From JBFGCT01 sp963825565 (lineage in GTDB: Bacteria > Actinomycetota > Acidimicrobiia > Acidimicrobiales > Ilumatobacteraceae), in assembly GCA_963825565.1 (NCBI GenBank), contig CAWGTW010000003.1, positions 1-64,000 of the forward strand: a stretch of 64,000 nt of DNA, written 5' to 3'. This document shows positions 44,152 through 53,180 of the stretch, in pieces. A program made the translations under genes and the position numbers. The notes below the pieces were generated by a model that saw nothing but the letters and a program-made list of their open reading frames with translations, searched no databases and was not told the origin of the DNA. Positions within the stretch are counted from its first letter, which is position 1. Each line of letters begins with the position of its first letter.

Positions 44152-44240
44152 CGAGAGGCGCCTGGTTTACAGGATCGATCCCTTCCATCGAGACGCACCG
44201 GGCGATGGCCGCTCGCTGCGATCCTGGAGCACATGACAAG

Positions 44241-44273
44241 GGCTTTTCGACCCGTCGCTCAGGGTCGAATAGC
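44241..44273. terminator. Hairpin between convergent genes
   Basis: A 13-bp stem (GGCTTTTCGACCC pairing with GGGTCGAATAGCC, one mismatch) around an 8-base loop, ~90 bp after the lipoprotein stop and before the 3' end of the next minus-strand gene. It lacks a T-tract but is the only strong structure in this gap, so it is a candidate bidirectional terminator. Confidence 0.5.
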
Positions 44274-44426
44274 CACAGCACCGCTGGGTCACGATGACGA
44301 GCGCCTGTCCGTCGCTCTTCCGTCGTTCGAGAGGCGCCGAAACCGCGCGCTGCCCGCTGTGCTGCTTCGCGACTGTTCGAGACGAGAGAGGTCTGCGCGG
44401 GAAAGCGCCCACGCGTCCCCGAGCTG

Positions 44427-44819
44427 TCAGGCCAGTTGATCATCGAGCCACTTCGACGACGGCAGGATCCGTGCATCGCTCAGCGAAACCCGGCCGGGCT
44501 TGGCGCTGGGTGGTGGGTAACCGGGGGGATAGACCAGGCCGGGATGCTCGGGGTCGACGGTGACCGACAGGGTGAGCCCACTCTGGATGTCGGGGATCGC
44601 AACGTTGAACACCGTCCACTGGACCGTTCGTCGGACGGCGTCGCCGCCGGGTTGTTGCACGTCGAGTTCGACGACGTACACCTCAGAGATCTTGTTGAGG
44701 TCGTTGGAGCTGTAGGAGGTCAGGCCTGCGCTCACGACGGTCGCCGTCGCAGGAATCGCTCGGGCGAGTGACTCCGCATACCGATCCGGCCTGTTCTTCC
44801 CGCGACGGAAAATTCCCAT
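44427..44819 (-). CDS. Hypothetical protein
   Basis: A 130-aa soluble protein starting MGIFRRGKNRPDRYAESLAR. A beta-rich core (IPATATVVSAGLTSYSSNDL, EVYVVELDVQQPGG, TVQWTVFNVAIPDIQSGLTL, VTVDPEHPGLVYPP) resembles the DUF3592-like beta-barrels in which a short domain converts a value into a type description, but without the flanking helices, so no family is claimed. The basic start (MGIFRRGK) is similar in style to the start of the protein at 45487-46470 (MGLFGRG), and the three genes run in the same direction, suggesting related small envelope-associated proteins. Confidence 0.6.
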   Translation of the reverse strand: MGIFRRGKNRPDRYAESLARAIPATATVVSAGLTSYSSNDLNKISEVYVVELDVQQPGGDAVRRTVQWTVFNVAIPDIQSGLTLSVTVDPEHPGLVYPPGYPPPSAKPGRVSLSDARILPSSKWLDDQLA

Positions 44820-44884
44820 CCGCCGACTCTAGATCGCCCACTGTTCCGTCGATTCGATGTGTGCAGACCGGACGAGACGCCCGG

Positions 44885-45490
44885 TCACACACGTGTCGGT
44901 GCGTCGACCACGACCATTCGGCCGCGCACGCCGACAATGATCAGGCCGATGCCGACAGCGATCAGGACCAGGCCTGCCACGAACATCGCAAACGCCGCGA
45001 TCGCCCACGAGGCACGGTCGGGGGCAACCGCCACGAAATACAATTCCGGATTCGCGGAGTTCGTGAACTCGCAAGCGATCGTCGTCTCGCCTTCGATGGC
45101 ATCGAACACCCCGACCGACTCGCCGACGTCGGTCTCCAGCGAGATGGCCTGTCGGTTTCCCGTCACGAGATCGGTCGTTCCGTCGGCGAGCGTGACGGCG
45201 CAGCTCAGAGCTGCGACGGGGTCGCCCGGCACGCCGAATGCCGCAGGGTTGCGGATCAGCACGATCGCGTAGCGGCGGGCTTCGGCATCGAACCGCAACT
45301 CGTCGGGAATCTCGGCGCGGTCGGTGGCTCCGATCACCTGTGCGGCCTGCGTGGCGTCGAGGACGAGGCCGCCGAGCACGAGGAGGATCAGCCCTGCAGC
45401 GCACGAACCGATGCCCCAGCGGAACGGGCGAGTACGACGTTCGGTCTGGATTCGGCGGCGTGGTGCCGCCGTGTCGTTGGTCTCGGTCAC
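44885..45490 (-). CDS. Two-helix membrane protein with extracytoplasmic domain
   Basis: A 201-aa protein. A basic N-terminus (PRRRIQTERRTRPFRWG) precedes helix 1 (IGSCAAGLILLVLGGLVLDA). A ~115-residue extracytoplasmic beta-rich domain with two Cys (LSCAVTLADGTTDLVTGNRQ, GETTIACEFTN) follows, then helix 2 (IAAFAMFVAGLVLIAVGIGL, IIVGV) and a short tail. This looks like the DUF3592/WxL-like class of two-helix proteins but no firm family is assigned. Its ATG overlaps the stop of the upstream gene by four bases, so the two are translationally coupled. Confidence 0.7.
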   Translation of the reverse strand: MTETNDTAAPRRRIQTERRTRPFRWGIGSCAAGLILLVLGGLVLDATQAAQVIGATDRAEIPDELRFDAEARRYAIVLIRNPAAFGVPGDPVAALSCAVTLADGTTDLVTGNRQAISLETDVGESVGVFDAIEGETTIACEFTNSANPELYFVAVAPDRASWAIAAFAMFVAGLVLIAVGIGLIIVGVRGRMVVVDAPTRV

Positions 45491-46470
45491 CGACGGCGCT
45501 TCCGTTCGGCTTCACACGCTTCACCGAACGCGGCGCCGAGCCGCCAATCGGTTCGCATCCTCGCCGCCCACTGCTGTGCCGCAGCGGTGTACGCCCCTGG
45601 CTGCGCGCCGAACTGCTCGGCATAGGCATCGATGCCGGCGGGCGGGATCCGATCGATGCCGGTGCCGACCTCGACGGCGACCCACGTCTCGAATGTCACG
45701 CCGCCGATCGAGTCGTGATCGGGCGATACCGCCGCTGCGATCGGGCGGTCGTCAGCCGTCTGCATCACCGAGGATCGCTCCGCCGGCGTCCCGGTGAACA
45801 CGTTGCCGATGCTGGCGAGCACGTCGGACGGTGGTACGCCGACACCGGGTGATGCAGTCGCCGCGGCGGGCCAGTCGATCTTCACCTTGTCGAGGCGGCG
45901 AGCATCGATCCAGGCGGGGAGGACCGCGCCGACTTCGACGAGATGCGAGGCGTAGTGGGGCACGCCGACGTTCGTGAGCGTCGAGTCGTAGGAGTCGACG
46001 CCATCTGGCTGGACCAGGACGCCGAGTTGCAGCACCCGTCGCATGCCCATCATGGCGTCGACGATCGATGCGTCGGTGATCGTCACCGAACCGGGGAGTC
46101 CCTTCTTGCGGGTCTTGTCGAGCTTCAGGGTCTCGTCGACGATCGTTGTCAGAGGCGGCTCCTTCAACAGCCGAATCCAGTTGATCTCACCACCGCAGGT
46201 CGACTTCCAATCGATCATCGCCTTGCCGTCGAGATGCTTCACCTGGACGTCCATACCGAGGCGGACGGTCTGGTCGGGAGTGAGCGTCTGTTCGACGCCG
46301 GCGACGAACGGCGGGCTCGCGCGCACTTCGACCGCGTAGGCATCGACGCGTCGGGTCGAGTTCTCACCGACGCTTTCCTCACGCACGGCAATGCCGATGA
46401 TCCGGCCGGTACACGACTGGCCCTGCGCCATCACCTTGTCCGGATTGACGCCTCGACCGAAGAGCCCCAT
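45487..46470 (-). CDS. Hypothetical protein
   Basis: A 327-aa soluble protein from ATG 46470 (MGLFGRGVNPDKVMAQGQSC) with GGGAGG about 11 bases upstream; a longer frame to 46533 adds unlikely residues. Two repeated beta-rich halves are visible: GRIIGIAVREES/VDAYAVEVRAS and ASIVDAMMGMRRVLQLGVLV/SHLVEVGAVLPAWIDARRLD. Each half pairs a parameter-like strand (RLGMDVQVKHLDGKAMIDW, and VKIDWPAAA) with a preceding linker. The last ~90 residues are helical (YTAAAQQWAARMRTDWRLGA). No family is recognised. It is the first of two coupled genes and lies ~190 bp upstream of, and divergent from, the Fic gene. Confidence 0.62.
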   Translation of the reverse strand: MGLFGRGVNPDKVMAQGQSCTGRIIGIAVREESVGENSTRRVDAYAVEVRASPPFVAGVEQTLTPDQTVRLGMDVQVKHLDGKAMIDWKSTCGGEINWIRLLKEPPLTTIVDETLKLDKTRKKGLPGSVTITDASIVDAMMGMRRVLQLGVLVQPDGVDSYDSTLTNVGVPHYASHLVEVGAVLPAWIDARRLDKVKIDWPAAATASPGVGVPPSDVLASIGNVFTGTPAERSSVMQTADDRPIAAAVSPDHDSIGGVTFETWVAVEVGTGIDRIPPAGIDAYAEQFGAQPGAYTAAAQQWAARMRTDWRLGAAFGEACEAERKRRR

Positions 46471-46615
46471 CACCCCGCTCCCTCCCAGAATTGTCGTTTG
46501 ATCTTGACGGAAGACGGAGGAGGAGTAAAGCACCTGCGCTTCCCAGGCCGCACCGCAGCGCGTGGGTGCGCCTACCTCCGAGGGTCCGCCCGCCGTCGAT
46601 GAGGTCGGCTGTCGT

Positions 46616-46642
46616 ATTCAGACTTTCTCAGAAACTCTGAAT
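46616..46642. promoter_or_regulatory. Long palindrome upstream of the Fic gene
   Basis: Arms ATTCAGACTTTCT and AGAAACTCTGAAT flank a single central C: 13-bp arms with one mismatch. It ends 17 bases before ATG 46660 in a locally AT-rich patch, so it most likely overlaps the promoter and is an operator for a dimeric regulator. No regulator gene lies directly beside it. Confidence 0.7.
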
Positions 46643-46659
46643 AAGGGTAGTCTTCCGTC

Positions 46660-47895
46660 ATGGACCAGCCGCGTCGACCGGGCGACCGGTGGCGCGAGGG
46701 AGACGATGATCCTGCCACGTCGACCAGCTGGCCGGCGGTCGAGTACGAGGAGCATGCGTGGGTCAGCTCGCTCGACATACCTCGCCGATGGCAGTCGACC
46801 TTCTCGGGTCCATACCGGGCTGCAGTCGTCCCCGAGATCTGTCGGCTGGATCCCGTCCTGCCGGCAGCGACCGCGGCGCTCGCCGATGAGGCCACCGCCG
46901 AGCTCGCTCGCTTCGATGCCGAGATGGGGTCCGAGATCGCCCCGTTCGGGGCGATCCTGCTGCGTTCGGAAGCCGCGGCGTCGTCGCGCATCGAGAACCT
47001 GACCGCGTCCGCGAAGGCGGTCGCACTGGCAGAGCTCGGGGACACCTCGCGGCGCAACGCCACTGAGATCGTCGCCAACACGACAGCGATGACCGCGGCG
47101 ATCGCGCTCGCCGATCGGCTTGACGCACAAGCGATCCTCGCCATGCACGCCGCGCTGCTCGAACACCACGATCCGAAGATCGCCGGCACGTGGCGCAGCG
47201 CGCAGGTCTGGATCGGCTCGAGCAGCTATGGGCCGCACACCGCGAGCTTCGTCCCGCCTCACCACACACGGGTCGCGCCGGCGATCGACGACCTCGTCTG
47301 CTTTATGCACCGTGACGACCTGCCCGTGCTCTCCCAGGCTGCGATCGCTCACGCCCACTTCGAGACGATCCACCCGTTTCCCGATGGCAACGGTCGAACT
47401 GGGCGGGCGATCGTGCACTGCTTGCTGCGAGGAAAGCGACTCACCCGTCAGGTGACCGTGCCGGTCTCCGCCGGACTGCTCACCGACACCGACCGGTACT
47501 TCGATGCGCTCACGTCGTACCGGGCAGGTGACGCTGAGCCGATCGTCGAACGTTTCGCAGAAGCAAGCTTCGACAGCGTCGTCAACGGGCGCCAGCTCGT
47601 CAGCGATCTTCGGGCGATCCGTGCTGCGTGGAGCGAGGCGATCACGAGTCGACGCCAGGCGACCGTCTGGCGAGCGCTCGACGTGGTCTTCCAACACCCG
47701 GTGCTCGACAACACGCTCGTCCAGGGCGATCTCGACGTTTCGGCGATGGGAGCCGATGCCGCGATCACCGAGCTCGTCGAGATCGGAGCGTTGCAGGAGA
47801 TCACCGGTGGCCGACGCAACCGAAGGTACGCAGCGACCCAAGTACTCGCCGCGCTCGACGCCTTCGCCGAACGTGCCGGACGTCGGTCCCCGTGA
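46660..47895 (+). CDS. Fic-family protein (AMPylator) with inhibitory motif
   Basis: A 411-aa Fic protein. Residues ~55-115 form the N-terminal helical region with a class II inhibitory motif (SSRIEN, 108-113), whose Glu would block productive ATP binding. The Fic core is ~160-290 with the active site HFETIHPFPDGNGRTGR (catalytic His238, HPFxxGNGRxxR) and the flap segment VWIGSSSYGPHTASFVPP. The C-terminal ~110 residues include a winged-helix-like domain (MGADAAITELVEIGALQEIT). Such proteins transfer AMP to Tyr/Thr of target proteins and often self-regulate. No antitoxin gene is adjacent, consistent with built-in inhibition. A strong palindrome lies just upstream of the start. Confidence 0.92.
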   Translation: MDQPRRPGDRWREGDDDPATSTSWPAVEYEEHAWVSSLDIPRRWQSTFSGPYRAAVVPEICRLDPVLPAATAALADEATAELARFDAEMGSEIAPFGAILLRSEAAASSRIENLTASAKAVALAELGDTSRRNATEIVANTTAMTAAIALADRLDAQAILAMHAALLEHHDPKIAGTWRSAQVWIGSSSYGPHTASFVPPHHTRVAPAIDDLVCFMHRDDLPVLSQAAIAHAHFETIHPFPDGNGRTGRAIVHCLLRGKRLTRQVTVPVSAGLLTDTDRYFDALTSYRAGDAEPIVERFAEASFDSVVNGRQLVSDLRAIRAAWSEAITSRRQATVWRALDVVFQHPVLDNTLVQGDLDVSAMGADAAITELVEIGALQEITGGRRNRRYAATQVLAALDAFAERAGRRSP

Positions 47896-48035
47896 GTCGC
47901 CACGACCGAGGTCCGGGTCAGAATGCGGCGGCCCTTCGGAAGCGGAGGGGCGAGCCGGGTCGACTGCAAGACCCGTTGGCGAAAATCGCTTCGGGCGCCG
48001 TCACGCTGCAAGAAATCCTGGCGAAAGTCGGTTTC

Positions 48036-48055
48036 GGCAACTCCTCGGAGTTGCC
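48036..48055. terminator. Hairpin downstream of the Fic gene
   Basis: GGCAACTC-CTCG-GAGTTGCC, a perfect 8-bp stem with a tetraloop, 140 bp after the Fic stop and just before the 3' end of the integrase relic. No T-tract follows. It may terminate Fic transcription or be a relic of an attachment region. Confidence 0.45.
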
Positions 48056-48145
48056 AACCCTTTGCACGTCGACCGCGCGCCCAACAGCGCGACGCACGCT
48101 ACTTCGAGCGCGTGATCGCCACCGTCGACGGGTCCGGCCGGCCCG

Positions 48146-48425
48146 GCTGACGGGTCCCTTCGCCGAGGGCGTCGAGGTCGATCAGCAGCGAGGCGTGGGT
48201 GTGTCGGAGGTCGTAGGGCCGGAACTCTGGCACCGCGGCGGCGACTCGGGCGTTGTGAACGATGCGCCAGAGGGTGTGGTCGTACATCGGTTTGCCGGTG
48301 GGGGAGACGAACATGCGGTCGGTGCCCGACGGGCGCACCCCGGGTGCCTCTGCTCGGGGCGCCAGCGATGCGGCGAGCTGCACGCGCAGGTCAGTCGACG
48401 ACGTCCGCGACAGGTCCGACGCCAT
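48146..48425 (-). pseudogene. Tyrosine recombinase (phage integrase) fragment
   Basis: The minus strand encodes DRMFVSPTGKPMYDHTLWRI and FRPYDLRHTHASLLIDLDA, the central-to-box II part of a tyrosine recombinase (the RHTHA box supplies His-x-x-Arg). The preceding catalytic Arg region, the LGH motif and the final Tyr nucleophile are missing; after IDLDALGEG the sequence is unrelated. About 65 recognisable residues remain. It marks a former integrative element between the Fic gene and the LapA-type gene. No att repeats are evident. Confidence 0.65.
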
Positions 48426-48656
48426 GATCGACGCCCGCCTCGTTGAGAGTAGAAGGGCGTCAACCCCAACCGGCCGTGTCGGGCTTCCTGAGCGAGGACG
48501 AGTGAGAGGAAGATCGAAGGTGGGTGAACACAGGTTTCACCCATGATCGACGTGCACGGGGCGTCGGGCATGGTGTTCGCTACTGGACGGGGTGCCGGGA
48601 GTGGCGCACCACGCCAGCGGCCGAGGCGTTGGCGTCATGGATCGAGGAGGATGGGT

Positions 48657-48926
48657 ATGGCAATGCAACGGCCGGCAACGGAGGGAAGCGAGCGGCAAGG
48701 AGTCCAAATGAGTGGCGGTGCGATTGCCGCGCTGTCCGGACTCGCCCTCCTGGTGGTGTTCATGGTGCAGAACACCGAGGAGATCGAGGTCAACTTCCTG
48801 TTCTTGAACCTCAACTCGCCGGTCTGGCTTCTCACGCTCGGTGCTGCTTTGCTCGGCGCATTGGTCTCGTTCGGCCTGGGAGTGTTCCGCCGTCATCGGC
48901 GTCGCGCCGAGCGACCAGCCGAGTGA
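48657..48926 (+). CDS. LapA-domain (DUF1049) membrane protein
   Basis: An 89-aa protein from ATG 48657 (MAMQRPATEG), with GAGGAGG about 7 bases upstream; ATGs at 48651 and 48708 are alternatives. Two helices (GAIAALSGLALLVVFMVQNT and LLTLGAALLGALVSFGLGVF) surround the LapA signature VQNTEEIEVNFLFLNLNSPVWL, with a basic tail (RRHRRRAERPAE). In proteobacteria LapA acts in lipopolysaccharide assembly. In actinobacteria this small domain is common and its role is not known. Confidence 0.85.
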   Translation: MAMQRPATEGSERQGVQMSGGAIAALSGLALLVVFMVQNTEEIEVNFLFLNLNSPVWLLTLGAALLGALVSFGLGVFRRHRRRAERPAE

Positions 48927-48948
48927 CCGTTTCGGCAGCCATCGCCGG

Positions 48949-49122
48949 TTTGGTGAGGTGATCTTCATCAACCCGGGCGGTGTCGCTCCCGCGTCAAGAC
49001 TTCCCGACACCGACGGCGCGTTCGAACCGGGACCCAACTCGACCATCGCGATCCCGTACGTGCCCGCGAACGACGCACCCTGGACGTTCCACTGGTTGAT
49101 GTGCAACACGCGGATGATGTGA
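48949..49122 (+). other. Possible C-terminal gene relic
   Basis: In one frame the plus strand reads FGEVIFINPGGVAPASRLPD, TDGAFEPGPNSTIAIPYVPA and NDAPWTFHWLMCNTRMM before a stop. It looks more protein-like than the surrounding shadows and lacks any start or ribosome site. I cannot assign a family. It overlaps no other gene and could be a decayed 3' end. Confidence 0.3.
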
Positions 49123-49184
49123 CGGGGGCTGGGGAATCGCCAGATCAGGCGGGGTCGCTGGGGACCGCTCGCTACCGTGAGCGC

Positions 49185-49847
49185 ATGGCGATCGAGACCA
49201 GCGACGGAAACGCTGAGCACCGGCGCAACGATCCGTCACGCGTCGTTGCGTTCTCCGACGGCGTCTTTGCCATCATCATCACGATTCTCGTGCTCGAGAT
49301 CGGCGTCCCGTCGAACCTCTCGGAGCAGTCGCTGCGTCAAGCGCTCGACGAGGTCGGGCCCACGCTCGTCGCCTGGGTCATCAGTTTCCTGCTGGTCGGG
49401 ATGTACTGGATGTGGCACCGCGACGTCTTCGACCTGGTACGTGTGGTGAACCGTGACATCGTCTGGTTGAACCTGGTGTTCCTGTTGCCGGTGTCGCTCG
49501 TCCCGTTCGCGGCGTCGGTGCTCGGGGAGTACCACGACGAGGCCATCGCACTCCTGCTCTACGGGGTGGTGCTCGTGGTGGTGAGCCTGACGCGCATCAT
49601 GCTCTACGCCTACTTGAGCCGTCGGCCTGAGCTGTTGTGGGAGCCTGTGCCGGCGAGAACCCGACGGTTGGCGCTGCTGCTGTCGTTGTTCACCATCGTG
49701 TCGTACGTTCTTGCGATGGCGTTGGCAGGGATCGCCCCCAACGCGAGCTTCGTCATCTACTTCGCCGTTCCGGGGACGTACTTCGTCGCGATCACGCTGT
49801 TGCGGGACCGACCGTCGACTGCCGGCGACGCCGCCGACTTCTCCTGA
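49185..49847 (+). CDS. TMEM175-family (DUF1211) potassium channel protein
   Basis: A 220-aa protein from ATG 49185. The family hallmark RVVAFSDGVFAIIITILVLE (RxxxFSDGxxAI...LVLE) forms the first pore helix, followed by five further helices (LVAWVISFLLVGMYWMWHRD, IVWLNLVFLLPVSLVPFAAS, ALLLYGVVLVVVSLTRIMLY, LALLLSLFTIVSYVLAMALA, SFVIYFAVPGTYFVAITLLR). One six-helix repeat is the usual bacterial form, which assembles as a tetramer with an Ile/Leu-lined filter. It is a K+ leak channel by family. It stands alone with ~190 bp before the next gene. Confidence 0.9.
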   Translation: MAIETSDGNAEHRRNDPSRVVAFSDGVFAIIITILVLEIGVPSNLSEQSLRQALDEVGPTLVAWVISFLLVGMYWMWHRDVFDLVRVVNRDIVWLNLVFLLPVSLVPFAASVLGEYHDEAIALLLYGVVLVVVSLTRIMLYAYLSRRPELLWEPVPARTRRLALLLSLFTIVSYVLAMALAGIAPNASFVIYFAVPGTYFVAITLLRDRPSTAGDAADFS

Positions 49848-50038
49848 TCGCTGCCGTGCTCGGCCGTCGCGTCACCTGTTCGAGTGGCGCGTGACGACTT
49901 GTGATTGGAGAGCCTCGTCTTGCTGATGGAGGATTGAGCGCTCGAAGAGGTCACAATGCCGGACCTGTTGACAAGGTCGCGGAACGGAGCGCGTGACGTT
50001 CCGGCGTCGCAGACGGTGATCACGAAGTAGTCACTCAC

Positions 50039-52327
50039 GTGGCTGATCAGCAGCGCGATCCCTTACCGCCCAGGCTCCCGAACGCTCGGCTCCCCGGTCC
50101 TCGATATCCTCCTCCCGTGACGATCAGCGAGGACCACTTGTTGCTGCGTCGCGAACGCGTCGACGCACAACTCGAGCGATTGTTCGAGCTGTCGGGCGGG
50201 GAAGTCGTCGGACCGATGGGCTGCGGCAAGACGTCGGCGGTGAGGGCATGGGCATCGACGACCCGGCTCGCCGACGTGACCTGGTTGTCGATCCAACAGC
50301 GGCACCGCGACTCGACGGTCCTGGCCGCCGATCTGTTTGACGCCCTGCTGCCGGCCGACTGGCACGAGCTCCGTCCCGACGGCTCTGACGCCGCGGGCTC
50401 GATGTCGGTCCTCGCGTTTTCGCTCGAGCAGCGCGGCCGTCGAGTGGTCCTCGTGCTCGACGACTACGAAGTGCTCGACGATGCACCGTCGCTCGAAGTG
50501 GTTCGGAGCCTGAGATCCGCCCAAGGCGGGGCGCTCCGAGTCGTGCTCGTCGGCAGGTGGATTCCTGCATCAGGATTCGACGACCAGCGCCGTCGGGGCC
50601 TCCTTGCGACGTGTTCCGCCACCGACCTCCGCCTCAGCCAACGGGAGACCGCAGCGATCGTGCGCGCGGCCGCCGGACGGGAGGTCAGCGATCAAGATGT
50701 CGACCTCGTCCACCAGCAGACCGACGGCTGGGCACTCGGTGCCGCAGTGAGTGGTCTCGTGCTCAGGGACAACGCCGTCTGGATGCCCTCGGCCGGGTTG
50801 TTGCACGACGGCTACGGCTATTTCGACGAGATCATCGGCGACCAGGTGTTCGATTCGCTCGGGCCTGACATCCAGCGATTTCTGCTCGACACCTGTGTCG
50901 TCGACGCGATCGACCCGGCGCTGTGTTGCGAGCTGACCGGCCGAACCGATTGCGAGAACGTGCTCCGGGATCTGACACGCTCCAACATGTTCACCGAGTG
51001 GATCGGCGGAACGAGACTCACGTTTCGGTACCACCGGATCTTCCGATCGTGGCTGCGGCATCGCCTGGACCACGAGGCGCCCGGACGCTCAGCCGAACTC
51101 CGGCGACGGGCCGCGCGGTGGTGCCGAGCGAACGGACGCCACGTGGAGGCGATCGGGTGTCTGCTCGATGCGGGCGATCACCTGGCCGCGAGCGAAGCGA
51201 TCGTGGAGTTCGGGCCTCGAGCGCTCGGCGAGGGCCGCTACGACGCCGTCACCGGATGGATCGAACGGCTGCCATCCGACACCGTGGCGTCGAGCGCTCC
51301 GCTGTTGATCCTGCTCGCCGAAGGCGCACACCGGTCTGGCCAGACCCGTCTGGTGACCGTCGTGCGAGCCCTTGCAGTGGACCTGTTGAAGCGCGAGCCG
51401 ACGGAGCTACGCACGCTCAATCTCCACTTGGCGGTCGAGGTCCAACGCTGCCGGGAGCTGCATCTGGCCGGCCGGCTGGCCGACGCTGCGGAGCTGGCGT
51501 TCGAGGCCATCTCGCTGCTCGACCTCGACTCGTTGCGTCCCGACGGGAAGTCCCGACCGACGTTCGAAGAGATCGCACTCGCCCACGACATCTCGTCGTT
51601 CATCCAAGTGCTGCTGGTTGCCGGCGAGCCGGAGTCGTGCGTCACGTTGTCGAAGTGGATCGTCGACGCGTTCGCGTCGGACGACCCCAACGTGGCACCC
51701 GTCCGGATCGCGTGCCTCGGCAGGATCGCTGTCTGCGAGGTGCTGGACAGAGCCAGACCGGCGGCCTTGCAGCACGCGCGGGAGGCCGTCGCCCTGTGGG
51801 AGTTCCACGGGAGCAGTTGCGCAGACGTCGGCTGGGCCCTCGCTGCACTGCTCGTGAGCGACTCCACGGTCGATCACGCCGATGTGTATCGACGGGTCGA
51901 GCACATCGTCGAGACGATCGGCTTCCCGTCGCTCATCTGCGTGGCCAGGCTGCTTCGAGCGTGGTCGCATGTCCGATCGGGTGACATCGATGCAGGACGA
52001 AGCATGCTGTCGGGCGTTCAACCGATCGTGGCGTCGATGGCCCAGCCAGGCATGCTCCACACTCTGGAGCGTCGCGTCGCCACGATGGTCGAGATGGGCG
52101 CCGACGAACCCCTGTTGGGCGCACGAGAACGCACCGTGCTCGCCGCACTTGCCGCAGGAGCGTCCCGACGGGAGGCGGCAGATCAACTGCATCTGTCCGT
52201 CAACACGGTCAAGACCTACGTCCAGCAGGCGTACCGAGCGCTCGGCGTCGGCAGGCTGCACGACGCGGTCGCGCGGTGCGGAGAGCTCGGGATCTCACTC
52301 GCCCTTCCCGAACCCGTTGAGGGGTGA
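50039..52327 (+). CDS. LuxR-family (MalT-like) ATPase transcriptional regulator
   Basis: 762 aa from GTG 50039; GTG 50117 is an alternative that removes a Pro-rich lead. The P-loop is GPMGCGKTSAVRAW, Walker B-like RRVVLVLDDYEVLD follows, and QQTDGWALGAAVSGLVL matches the STAND winged-helix junction. A long helical repeat region (~340-680) precedes the LuxR HTH (LLGARERTVLAALAAGASRR, EAADQLHLSVNTVKTYVQQA). It resembles the regulator at 18640-20853 in architecture but is only distantly similar, so it is a separate LAL-type activator. Neighbours give no clear target; the TMEM175 gene upstream and the truncated ThrE gene downstream are candidates. Confidence 0.87.
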   Translation: MADQQRDPLPPRLPNARLPGPRYPPPVTISEDHLLLRRERVDAQLERLFELSGGEVVGPMGCGKTSAVRAWASTTRLADVTWLSIQQRHRDSTVLAADLFDALLPADWHELRPDGSDAAGSMSVLAFSLEQRGRRVVLVLDDYEVLDDAPSLEVVRSLRSAQGGALRVVLVGRWIPASGFDDQRRRGLLATCSATDLRLSQRETAAIVRAAAGREVSDQDVDLVHQQTDGWALGAAVSGLVLRDNAVWMPSAGLLHDGYGYFDEIIGDQVFDSLGPDIQRFLLDTCVVDAIDPALCCELTGRTDCENVLRDLTRSNMFTEWIGGTRLTFRYHRIFRSWLRHRLDHEAPGRSAELRRRAARWCRANGRHVEAIGCLLDAGDHLAASEAIVEFGPRALGEGRYDAVTGWIERLPSDTVASSAPLLILLAEGAHRSGQTRLVTVVRALAVDLLKREPTELRTLNLHLAVEVQRCRELHLAGRLADAAELAFEAISLLDLDSLRPDGKSRPTFEEIALAHDISSFIQVLLVAGEPESCVTLSKWIVDAFASDDPNVAPVRIACLGRIAVCEVLDRARPAALQHAREAVALWEFHGSSCADVGWALAALLVSDSTVDHADVYRRVEHIVETIGFPSLICVARLLRAWSHVRSGDIDAGRSMLSGVQPIVASMAQPGMLHTLERRVATMVEMGADEPLLGARERTVLAALAAGASRREAADQLHLSVNTVKTYVQQAYRALGVGRLHDAVARCGELGISLALPEPVEG

Positions 52328-52666
52328 CCGTCATTTACAGCCCGGCTTCCGCTTGCCCACGACGGCTTCGAGGTGTTGAAGTCGCCGAGGGTGACGACCT
52401 TCCGATCGTGGGAGCGGTCGTCATGAGTCATGACGTCGACGTGCTCGACGTCGGCGCGTTCGCCCCGGCGCGCGCAGGGGCATCTTCGACGGTCAGTTGA
52501 TAACGGCGCATCGGAGGCCCCAGGGTGATCTTCGCGTTCACCCTGCGCCCCCAGCGACACCGATGCCTGCCCCTCGTATTCTCGCCCTCGGCGCGTTCGT
52601 TCCGCATCGAGATGAAATGTCGCGCATCCCCATTGTCCATTCGGACTCGTCGAGACGAGGTTTGAG
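52328..52666. other. Intergenic region without a gene
   Basis: About 340 bp after the LuxR ATPase gene. Short open frames exist on both strands but none has a ribosome site and recognisable residues. I see no repeat or RNA structure. Confidence 0.5.
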
Positions 52667-53170
52667 GTGTCGTCCGAGCCGGCGTCCGCCCCGAAGTCGA
52701 CGCCCGAGATCGAGCTGACGTTACGGCTCGGCCGGTTTGCGCACGACTACGGGCTGCCGGGCTACGAGCTGGAGGGCTGGATGACCGACGTCGGAGCCGC
52801 GATGGGGTTGACCGGCAGCGTGTTCGCGACGCCGAACTTCATCGATTACACGGTCGAGAGGCGACAGGACCCCGGCCAGCGTCGCATGATGGTCCAGCTC
52901 GGCGACGTGTCGTACAACCTGGAAAAGCTGTCGCAAACGCTGCGACTCGCCGATCGGATCCGTGCGAGCTCGGTCTCTGTCGAGCAGGCGAATCGTCGAC
53001 TGGACGAGATCGAGGCCCTACGTCCTCCATACCCCGTGCCTGCCGCCGGTGTCGCCTATGCCGCGTGCGGTGCCGGATTCGCCGTGATCCTCTCCGCGGC
53101 ATGGGGCGATGTCGCAATCGCTGCGGCGCTCAGCATCGTGGTGTTCCTGCTGGTCCAGGCCTCGAGCCGA
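52667..53170 (+). pseudogene. Truncated threonine/serine exporter (ThrE, DUF1212) N-terminal part
   Basis: GTG 52667 begins a recognisable ThrE N-terminal domain: LRLGRFAHDYGLPGYELEGW, GSVFATPNFIDYTVE, VSYNLEKLSQTLRLADRIRA and a start of the membrane region (AACGAGFAVILSAAWGDVAI, LSIVVFLLVQASSR). A normal ThrE N-half continues with three more helices; here homology stops at ~53165 and the frame runs into unrelated sequence for another 370 bp. It abuts the tail of a dipeptidase gene, so an internal deletion or recombination fused two broken genes. Probably non-functional. Confidence 0.7.
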
Positions 53171-53180
53171 TCGGAGTGGA

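Larger units (their letters stand above)
47896..48656. other. Gene-poor gap carrying an integrase relic and a hairpin
   Basis: A 760-bp gap. Apart from the recombinase fragment and the hairpin at 48036-48055 no gene is supported. The stretch 47960-48035 has repeated GGCGAAA motifs but no tRNA cloverleaf. Confidence 0.45.
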
